Assembly (NCBI RefSeq): GCF_004684905.1
Contig: NZ_SRJC01000001.1
Coordinates: 1,302,001 to 1,366,000 of the forward strand
DNA from: Halobacillus salinus
GTDB lineage: Bacteria; Bacillota; Bacilli; Bacillales; Halobacillaceae
Length of the DNA stretch: 64,000 bases
Direction: 5' to 3'
Shown: piece after piece, positions 57,732 through 64,000 of the stretch
Position numbering within the stretch: the stretch's first letter is position 1
Layout: each line of letters starts with the position of its first letter
Translations under genes and position numbers: made by a program
The notes under the pieces: model-generated
What the model was told of the DNA's origin: nothing
Databases searched by the model: none
The model's input: the letters and a program-made list of their open reading frames with translations, nothing else

Positions 57732-58622
57732 TCATTTATTTGCTCTAGGATGGCTATCCATATAGACGTTTCGAAGCCGATCCTTGGATACGTGCGTGTA
57801 AATTTGCGTAGAAGACAACTGGCTGTGTCCGAGCAATTCTTGAACGGACCTCAAGTCTGCCCCAGCGTTCAATAGATGTGTGGCGAAAGAGTGTCTAAGT
57901 TTGTGGGGGCTGATATCAGCTGTAATAGCTGTCTTATCTACTAGTTTATTTAAAATCAATCGTATGCCACGGGCCGTTAAGGGGCCTCCTTTGGCGTTTA
58001 AAAGCAACCGGTCGGTATTGCCCTTACCCTTCTGCAAAAGCTTCCCACGACCGTCTTCGATGTAATGCTTTAATGCTTGACTCGCAAATGCCCCGAACGG
58101 TACATACCTTTCTTTATTCCCTTTTCCGTGTACAAGTAACGTAGACAAGGAAAAGTCCAGGTCCCGAAGCTCTACATTCGTGCATTCACTTACACGGATG
58201 CCTGTTCCATATAACAACTCAAGGATCGCTTGATTACGTTGTCCTAACGGATCCTCGAGATCACTCACAGTAAAAAGCTCCTGCAATTCTTCTTCATAGA
58301 AGAATTCAGGAATCGGATGGGCAGCTTTCGGTAGAGATACGAATGAGAATGGATTTTGTTTCACTTTTTCTTCTCTTTCTAGAAAACGGTACAGACTCCT
58401 GATTGAGGATACTTTCCGTGAAACCGATCTTCTAGATAGGCCTCTATCGTATAAGCCGGAGAGAAAGATACGAATATCCGAGTACTCGCATTGTTCGATG
58501 CTCAGCTGTTCCGTTTGTAAAAAAACGAAAAACTCATCTATATCATGAGCGTAATGCTCCACTGTCAAAGGAGATGCATTCTTTTCTATTTGCAAATATT
58601 CCAAGAACGACGATTTGTACAT
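57732..58622 (-). CDS. xerC: Tyrosine recombinase XerC (CodV)
   Basis: About 296 residues. It resolves chromosome dimers with XerD at dif. The N-terminal SAM-like domain ([20 protein letters not shown]) is followed by the catalytic domain with Arg in [26 protein letters not shown], and the nucleophile Tyr in [16 protein letters not shown]. The longest frame begins 58670; ATG 58622 with GAAGGAGAG eight bases upstream is preferred. It opens the codV-clpQ-clpY-codY operon. Confidence 0.95.
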   Translation of the reverse strand: MYKSSFLEYLQIEKNASPLTVEHYAHDIDEFFVFLQTEQLSIEQCEYSDIRIFLSGLYDRGLSRRSVSRKVSSIRSLYRFLEREEKVKQNPFSFVSLPKAAHPIPEFFYEEELQELFTVSDLEDPLGQRNQAILELLYGTGIRVSECTNVELRDLDFSLSTLLVHGKGNKERYVPFGAFASQALKHYIEDGRGKLLQKGKGNTDRLLLNAKGGPLTARGIRLILNKLVDKTAITADISPHKLRHSFATHLLNAGADLRSVQELLGHSQLSSTQIYTHVSKDRLRNVYMDSHPRANK

Positions 58623-58660
58623 AGAGCACTCTCTCCTTCTTCCCTCATAAAGGCGTTTAA

Positions 58661-58690
58661 ATTTTATCACATTTCAAATAGTTAGAACAA
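58661..58690 (-). promoter_or_regulatory. Possible sigma-A promoter of xerC-hslV-hslU-codY
   Basis: TTGTTC, 18-base spacer, TAAAAT, about 40 bases before the xerC start. Confidence 0.45.
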
Positions 58691-58711
58691 TGGCTTTAAT
58701 AAAAATGTAAC

Positions 58712-58726
58712 AAAATTCTGAATTGT
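58712..58726 (-). promoter_or_regulatory. Palindrome with CodY-box core before the xerC promoter
   Basis: ACAATTCAGAATTTT contains the perfect palindrome AATTCAGAATT and the TTCAGAA core of the CodY box, with five mismatches to the full 15-mer. It ends 21 bases upstream of the -35, so it could allow CodY to act on its own operon. Confidence 0.2.
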
Positions 58727-58871
58727 TTCCAAGAATATGATCATTTCTAATGTGCTAGATTTGTCGAAGTTTGTCAACTATGTAGACTGACAAAGCGTAA
58801 TTATAGCGGTCTCCCCCTACCGTGTCAATGTAAAAATGAGGGGATTTGTCAAATTGAAATGATTTGGTTGA

Positions 58872-58913
58872 AAATTAAAAAGAGTCTACAACTATAAGCA
58901 TAGTCATAGACTC
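58872..58913 (-). terminator. Rho-independent terminator of topA
   Basis: A 14-bp stem GAGTCTATGACTAT/ATAGTTGTAGACTC (two G-U pairs) with loop GCTT, followed by TTTTTAATTTT, 14 bases past the topA stop. Confidence 0.85.
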
Positions 58914-58927
58914 CAGAAAATATAACC

Positions 58928-61003
58928 TTATGATTGAGGCTCTTCTTTATAGTCACAATTCGTACATTGGACTTGCGTACCTTTCTTCTGCTTCTTCTCG
59001 ACAAGCAGGGATTCACACTTCGGACAAGGGCGAGTGATCGGCTTGTCCCACGAGATAAAGTCACAATCCGGGTACCTTTCGCAACCAAAGAACTTGCGAT
59101 TCTTTTTACTCTTACGTTCGACGACTTCTCCTTTTTCACATTTAGGGCAAGTGACATCAATTTTCTTCAGAATAGGCTTCGTATTGCGGCATTCAGGGAA
59201 GTTGCTGCAAGCAAGGAATTTGCCGTAACGGCCCATCTTATAGACCATTTCATGGCCACACTTTTCACAATCGATACCGGCTGGCTCATCCTTGATTTCG
59301 ATCTCTTCCATCTCTTTTTCCGCTTTCGTGACCCGTGGTTCGAAATCTTTATAAAATTCACGAATAATCGCATGCCAGTTTTGATCGCCCTCTTCTACGG
59401 AGTCGAGATCATCTTCCATTTCCTTAGTGAAGTCCACATCAATGATCTCTGGAAAGTATTCCTTCAACTGTTCTAAAACAATTTCTCCGAGTTCTGTTGG
59501 AATGAATCGTTTGTTATCAAGAGCTACGTATCCTCGCCTTTGGATGGTATCCAGTGTAGGAGCGTAGGTGGACGGACGACCAATACCGAGCTCTTCCAGC
59601 GTTTTGACGAGACGCGCCTCTGTATAACGCGGAGGTGGCTGAGTGAAGTGCTGGTTCGGATTAATTTCTTCCGCTTTTACGATCATGCCCTCCTCGAAGT
59701 GAGGCAAGAGCTTGTCCTTTTCTTTCTTGTTGTCATCGTTCCCTTCGACATACACCTTCATGAATCCTTTGAACTTCACTTCGGATCCGGTCGCACGGAA
59801 TTCGACGCCTTCATTCAACATATGGACGGTCATCGTATCCAATACTGCAGGTGCCATTTGACTGGAAATGAACCTGTCCCAAATCAGCTTATATAAGCGG
59901 TGTTGGTCACGGGATAAAACACTCTTCATGGACTTAGGGTCTCTTCCTGCTGATGTAGGGCGGATCGCTTCGTGCGCGTCCTGTGCGCCTTCTTTTTTCT
60001 TGGCTTCTTTTCCTTTTCCAAGAAATTCTTTCCCGAACGTATCCTCCACATATTGCTTTGCATCCGTTTTAGCAGATTCCGATAAACGAGTGGAATCCGT
60101 ACGCATATAGGTAATTAAACCTGTTGTACCTTGCTTACCACCAAGGTCAATACCTTCGTACAGCTGCTGAGCAAGCATCATCGTCTTCTTAGCACGGAAG
60201 TTCAGCTTTCGGGCAGCTTCTTGTTGTAGAGAAGAAGTCGTGAACGGTAAAGATGGGTTGCGGCGACGTTCACGCTTATTGACTTTGTCGACTTTGAATT
60301 CGTCACCGTTCATACGCTTTTGAATCTCTTTTACATCTTCTTCTGATTTCAATTCTTTTTTCTTGCCATCCACACCATAGAACGAACCTTCGAACTTCTC
60401 TTTCTCCTTCAGGAAGTTCCCTTCGATCGTCCAGTATTCTTCCGGCTGGAATGCTTTAATCTCATTCTCTCGATCGATGATGATCTTCACGGCAACGGAT
60501 TGAACACGTCCTGCGCTCAGTCCTTTTTTCACTTTCTTCCATAGTATAGGACTGATGTTATACCCGACTAAACGGTCTAATATCCGTCTAGCCTGTTGCG
60601 CGTCCACCAGATTTGAATTAATCGATCGCGGTTGTTTAAACGAATCTTTAATTGCATCTTTGGTGATTTCGTTGAAGACAACGCGGCAATCAGAGTCTTC
60701 ATCAATATTCAGACTATGCGCCAAGTGCCAGGCGATTGCCTCCCCTTCACGGTCGGGGTCGGCTGCAAGATAGACTTTCTTCGCTTTTTTCGCGGCAGTC
60801 TTCAATTCTTTCAATACCGGGCCTTTACCCCGGATGGTAATATACTTCGGGTCAAAATCATTTTCAACGTCAACGCCCATTTGACTTTTCGGCAAGTCAC
60901 GGACGTGTCCGAGTGATGCTTTCACTTTATATTTCTTTCCAAGATATCGTTCAATCGTTTTTGCTTTTGCGGGTGATTCAACGATGACTAGATAATCTGC
61001 CAT
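58928..61003 (-). CDS. topA: DNA topoisomerase I
   Basis: About 691 residues. It relaxes negative supercoils. The TOPRIM domain begins [20 protein letters not shown] and has [13 protein letters not shown]. The catalytic Tyr is in [14 protein letters not shown]. Three C-terminal zinc-finger repeats follow ([24 protein letters not shown]; about 575-685). The third pairs with CTNC. ATG 61003 (MADYLVIVE) has GGGAGG upstream and is preferred to the longer frame from 61018. It has its own good promoter. Confidence 0.97.
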   Translation of the reverse strand: MADYLVIVESPAKAKTIERYLGKKYKVKASLGHVRDLPKSQMGVDVENDFDPKYITIRGKGPVLKELKTAAKKAKKVYLAADPDREGEAIAWHLAHSLNIDEDSDCRVVFNEITKDAIKDSFKQPRSINSNLVDAQQARRILDRLVGYNISPILWKKVKKGLSAGRVQSVAVKIIIDRENEIKAFQPEEYWTIEGNFLKEKEKFEGSFYGVDGKKKELKSEEDVKEIQKRMNGDEFKVDKVNKRERRRNPSLPFTTSSLQQEAARKLNFRAKKTMMLAQQLYEGIDLGGKQGTTGLITYMRTDSTRLSESAKTDAKQYVEDTFGKEFLGKGKEAKKKEGAQDAHEAIRPTSAGRDPKSMKSVLSRDQHRLYKLIWDRFISSQMAPAVLDTMTVHMLNEGVEFRATGSEVKFKGFMKVYVEGNDDNKKEKDKLLPHFEEGMIVKAEEINPNQHFTQPPPRYTEARLVKTLEELGIGRPSTYAPTLDTIQRRGYVALDNKRFIPTELGEIVLEQLKEYFPEIIDVDFTKEMEDDLDSVEEGDQNWHAIIREFYKDFEPRVTKAEKEMEEIEIKDEPAGIDCEKCGHEMVYKMGRYGKFLACSNFPECRNTKPILKKIDVTCPKCEKGEVVERKSKKNRKFFGCERYPDCDFISWDKPITRPCPKCESLLVEKKQKKGTQVQCTNCDYKEEPQS

Positions 61004-61066
61004 ATCGGTTCCTCCCATAGAGGTGTTTTCAATTTCTCTATTTCATTCATAAAGTAAATCTTCCCT

Positions 61067-61096
61067 ATTATTAAATACAATGAAACCGTTTGTCAA
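61067..61096 (-). promoter_or_regulatory. Sigma-A promoter of topA
   Basis: Perfect TTGACA, 18-base spacer, AATAAT (one base off), about 64 bases before the topA start. Confidence 0.6.
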
Positions 61097-61165
61097 ACAT
61101 CAATGTTGGACTTTTGTAGGTTGACTTCTACTATATCCCTTGTTCTGATGGCATTTGTCACAATT

Positions 61166-62044
61166 TTATTCAAATTTTTCTGACCACTCTGAGAGCATGT
61201 CCGAAGCCTGGTGTACCAGCTTCGCTCCATCATTGATCATTTGATGACACCCTTCACTTGTTGGAGAACCTGGGCGCCCTGGCATAGCGTAAACATTTCT
61301 ACCCTGCTCAAGTGCCTGGTCCACCGTAATCAACGATCCACTCCTCACCCTAGCCTCTACGACGAAAGTGGAAGGTGTAAGGCCTGAGATAAGACGATTA
61401 CGCTCTGGAAAGTGATACTTCCTTGGAGCTTGATCGGGAGGATACTCACTTATTATGAGATGCTCCTTAGCCAACTCTTGGTATAAAGCTATGTCGTTTC
61501 TTGGGTAGATATGCTCAAAACCTGACCCAAGAACAGCAATCGTCCGACCTTTCTGCCTTATGGCTAAACGGTGTGCGTACTGGTCGACACCTTTCGCCAT
61601 ACCACTTACGACGGTATAACCATTATGAATAATAGGAGAAAGAATATACGTCATAGATGAAAAAGCTTCTTTTGAAGGGGTCCTTGTACCAATCACACTT
61701 AAGGACTTGGAAGTATGCATTAAATGGGGGTCTCCGAGGGCATATAGTACAACAGGAGGATCAGGAATCGTCTTTAGTAACGGTGGAAATAATGGGTCAT
61801 AGAAGGGGATGAACTGGTAATTCGATAGAAATATGTCGACTTTCTTCATTATATTGGGGTGGTGTATATGGTGGTGGATTTTCGAGGCTCGTTCGATGGG
61901 AATCTGCAAATAAGTTGCAAGATCGCTTATGGACATTTGAAGGGCTGAAGCAAGTTCTCGGTCTTTTCTAAGCCATTTCCTTAGTAAACGGCGCGTTACA
62001 TGGGGAGAGTGGTGCAGGAGGGCGAGTCGTAGGTTTAAATTCAT
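61166..62044 (-). CDS. dprA: DNA processing protein DprA (Smf)
   Basis: About 292 residues. DprA loads RecA on incoming single-stranded DNA in transformation. The Rossmann-like domain has SVIGTRTPS, GMAKGVDQYAHRLA, AVLGSGFEHIYPRND and the EARVRSGSLITVDQALEQGR motif. The longest frame begins 62089 and would run through the sucCD terminator; ATG 62044 (MNLNLRLALLHH) with AGAGGAAG upstream is preferred. It lies between sucD and topA as in B. subtilis. Confidence 0.95.
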   Translation of the reverse strand: MNLNLRLALLHHSPHVTRRLLRKWLRKDRELASALQMSISDLATYLQIPIERASKIHHHIHHPNIMKKVDIFLSNYQFIPFYDPLFPPLLKTIPDPPVVLYALGDPHLMHTSKSLSVIGTRTPSKEAFSSMTYILSPIIHNGYTVVSGMAKGVDQYAHRLAIRQKGRTIAVLGSGFEHIYPRNDIALYQELAKEHLIISEYPPDQAPRKYHFPERNRLISGLTPSTFVVEARVRSGSLITVDQALEQGRNVYAMPGRPGSPTSEGCHQMINDGAKLVHQASDMLSEWSEKFE

Positions 62045-62059
62045 AATCTTCCTCTTTTC

Positions 62060-62096
62060 ATAGAGAAGAAACTGTGCCATTTCTGACACAGTTTCC
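62060..62096 (-). terminator. Rho-independent terminator of sucCD
   Basis: GAAACTGTG pairs with CACAGTTTC around a 10-base loop, with further pairing outside it, and a TTCTTCTCT tail. It begins about 15 bases after the sucD stop and ends just before the dprA Shine-Dalgarno. Confidence 0.7.
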
Positions 62097-62109
62097 CTTC
62101 TTTAATAGA

Positions 62110-63012
62110 TTAATGAGTCTTACATTTTTCGTACAAGTTCTCTTCTTTTAATACATTAATCAACGTATCTCCCATAACGGATGGTGTCTCAGCTACCTGA
62201 ATACCACATTCGTTCATGACACGGATCTTCTCATCTGCTGTTCCTTTACCACCTGAAATGATGGCACCAGCGTGACCCATACGTTTTCCTGGAGGTGCAG
62301 TACGTCCGCCGATAAAGCCAACTACAGGCTTATTCATGTTAGCCTTCACCCATTCAGCTGCCTCTTCTTCCGCAGTTCCGCCGATTTCTCCGATCATGAT
62401 GACCGCTTCTGTGTCATCATCTTCATTGAATGCTTTCAGCACGTCAATAAAGTCTGTACCGTTTACAGGATCTCCACCGATACCTACGGCTGTAGACTGT
62501 CCGACACCAGCTTCAGAGAGTTGGTGAACCGCTTCATACGTAAGCGTACCAGAACGGGAAACAACTCCAACATGACCTTTCTTATGAATGTAACCAGGCA
62601 TGATACCGATCTTACACTCATCTGGAGTAATGACACCTGGGCAGTTAGGTCCGACAAGGCGCGTCTTTTTGCCTTCCATATAACGCTTCACCTTGACCAT
62701 ATCCAGAACGGGAATATGCTCTGTAATACAGATTGCTAGATCCATCTCTGCATCGGTCGCTTCCATGATTGCATCAGCTGCAAATGGAGCCGGTACGTAA
62801 ATAACGGATGCATTTGCTCCCGTTTTTTCGACCGCTTCTGACACGGTGTTGAATACCGGAATACCTTCGACTTCTGTTCCACCCTTTCCAGGCGTTACAC
62901 CACCGACGATCTGTGTACCGTATTCAACCATTTGTTTTGTATGGAAAAGGGCTGTAGAGCCTGTAATTCCTTGAACAATGACTTTTGTATCTTTGTTAAT
63001 ATATACACTCAT
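62110..63012 (-). CDS. sucD: Succinyl-CoA synthetase alpha subunit
   Basis: A 300-residue ADP-forming succinate-CoA ligase subunit of the TCA cycle. The CoA-binding domain includes [20 protein letters not shown]; the phospho-His loop is in [20 protein letters not shown] (His near 246). It pairs with sucC, whose stop is 17 bases before its start. Confidence 0.98.
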   Translation of the reverse strand: MSVYINKDTKVIVQGITGSTALFHTKQMVEYGTQIVGGVTPGKGGTEVEGIPVFNTVSEAVEKTGANASVIYVPAPFAADAIMEATDAEMDLAICITEHIPVLDMVKVKRYMEGKKTRLVGPNCPGVITPDECKIGIMPGYIHKKGHVGVVSRSGTLTYEAVHQLSEAGVGQSTAVGIGGDPVNGTDFIDVLKAFNEDDDTEAVIMIGEIGGTAEEEAAEWVKANMNKPVVGFIGGRTAPPGKRMGHAGAIISGGKGTADEKIRVMNECGIQVAETPSVMGDTLINVLKEENLYEKCKTH

Positions 63013-63029
63013 CTGTTTCCCCGCCTTTC

Positions 63030-64000
63030 TTACTTGACTAGTTCTACAATTTTTTGTGCGCCTTCTGCCATCGAGTCAGCAGAAGTAATATTCAATCCGG
63101 ATTCTTCTAGGATCTTCTTACCAGCATCTACGTTTGTACCTTCAAGACGTACAACTAGAGGAAGAGTCAGACCGATTTGTTGCGTCGCTTCTACGACACC
63201 TTCTGCGATTACATCACACTTCATGATTCCACCGAAGATATTGACGAAAATCCCCTTGACGTTGTCGTCTGATAGTATGATTTTGAATGCTTCTGTTACT
63301 TTTTCTGCTGTGGCTCCTCCACCAACATCCAGGAAGTTCGCTGGGTCACCACTGTAGTGTTTGATTGTATCCATTGTCGCCATCGCTAGACCCGCGCCGT
63401 TTACCATACAGCCGATGTTTCCATCAAGTGCAATGTAACTTAGGTCGTATTTGGAAGCTTCGACTTCTTTCGGGTCTTCCTCATCAAAGTCACGAAGGTC
63501 TGCCACATCTTTTTGACGGAACAAAGCGTTGTCATCAAAGTTCAGTTTCGAATCTAATGCAAGAACATCACCATCACCAGTTGTCACCAGTGGGTTGATT
63601 TCTGCAATAGAGCAATCCTTTTTCACGAAAACGTCATAAAGGCCGAGCATAAACTTGACTGCTTTGCCTACAGATTCTTTCGGAATATTAATATTGAAAG
63701 CTAAACGACGTGCCTGGAAAGGAGTCAATCCTGTAACAGGGTCGATGACTTCTTTAAATATCTTCTCTGGAGTTTCAGCGGCTACTTCTTCAATCTCCGT
63801 ACCGCCTTCTTCAGACGCCATCATCGTCACGCGACTTGTCGCACGATCGAGGACTAGTCCTACGTAATATTCGCTCTTAATATCGCAGCCTTCCTCAATG
63901 AGTAAGCGCTTTACTTCTTTACCTTCTGGTCCTGTCTGATGGGTTACAAGTGTCTTACCCAGTATCTCATCAGCGTATGTACGCACTTCATTAAGATTTT
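63030..64000 (-). CDS. sucC: Succinyl-CoA synthetase beta subunit, cut by window edge
   Basis: The C-terminal about 322 residues of a protein that is usually about 385 long; the frame stays open to the last base, so the N-terminus lies outside. The visible part includes [20 protein letters not shown], the [20 protein letters not shown] nucleotide-specificity region and GGGATAEKV. Beta forms the ATP-grasp half of the enzyme. Confidence 0.97.
   Translation of the reverse strand, partial: NLNEVRTYADEILGKTLVTHQTGPEGKEVKRLLIEEGCDIKSEYYVGLVLDRATSRVTMMASEEGGTEIEEVAAETPEKIFKEVIDPVTGLTPFQARRLAFNINIPKESVGKAVKFMLGLYDVFVKKDCSIAEINPLVTTGDGDVLALDSKLNFDDNALFRQKDVADLRDFDEEDPKEVEASKYDLSYIALDGNIGCMVNGAGLAMATMDTIKHYSGDPANFLDVGGGATAEKVTEAFKIILSDDNVKGIFVNIFGGIMKCDVIAEGVVEATQQIGLTLPLVVRLEGTNVDAGKKILEESGLNITSADSMAEGAQKIVELVK

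Larger units (their letters stand above)
58623..58927. other. Intergenic region topA-xerC
   Basis: A 305-base gap with the topA terminator at one end and the xerC promoter at the other. In B. subtilis the gene trmFO lies here between topA and codV; no trmFO or remnant frame is seen. The middle (about 58727-58870) is AT-rich without recognised elements. Confidence 0.6.

Overview
The window is 64 kb of a low-to-mid GC Firmicute chromosome. Gene content, gene order and protein sequences point to a motile, spore-forming member of the Bacillaceae. Acidic, E/D-rich proteins fit a salt-tolerant genus such as Halobacillus, but the genus is an inference. Every gene I can support lies on the minus strand, so transcription runs from high to low coordinates, and the layout follows the Bacillus subtilis sucC-to-spoVF region closely. 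No rRNA, tRNA, insertion sequence, prophage or CRISPR array was seen.

In transcription order: (1) 64000-61000 holds sucC (cut by the window edge), sucD, dprA and topA. (2) 58600-55000 holds xerC(codV)-hslV-hslU-codY with its own promoter and a strong terminator. The trmFO gene that sits between topA and codV in B. subtilis is absent. (3) 54510-25266 is a fla/che operon of about 30 genes. It covers the proximal rod and basal body (flgB, flgC, fliE, fliF), rotor and export ATPase (fliG-fliJ), hook (fliK, flgD, flgE), stator-related swrD and fliL, C-ring (fliM, fliY), chemotaxis (cheY, cheB, cheA, cheW, cheC, cheD), type III export gate (fliO/Z, fliP, fliQ, fliR, flhB, flhA), placement GTPase/ATPase (flhF, flhG), sigD, and a tail of a DUF342 protein, a small unknown protein and swrB. 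(4) 25256-15896 holds rpsB-tsf-pyrH-frr, then uppS-cdsA-dxr-rseP, then proS. (5) 15810-3909 holds polC and the nusA-infB cluster (rimP, nusA, ylxR, ylxQ, infB, ylxP, rbfA, truB, ribF), then rpsO. (6) 3752-1 holds pnp, ylxY, ymxH and the first 24 codons of dpaA (spoVFA), preceded by a good sigma-K-type promoter.

The window therefore joins translation and RNA metabolism, lipid and isoprenoid synthesis, DNA replication and topology, the nutrient regulator CodY, flagellar assembly with chemotaxis, and late sporulation. I see no wholly new multi-gene system. The observations most worth checking are: the swrD start, whose only Shine-Dalgarno lies behind a 12-bp hairpin that could bring it close to the start codon; an HslV lacking the N-terminal serine described for B. 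subtilis ClpQ; loss or relocation of trmFO and mlpA from their usual slots; a YlxY that lacks deacetylase catalytic residues; two uncharacterised small proteins in the fla/che operon; and possible read-through from that operon into rpsB. Several start codons are moved downstream of the longest open frame, on Shine-Dalgarno spacing and family N-termini.
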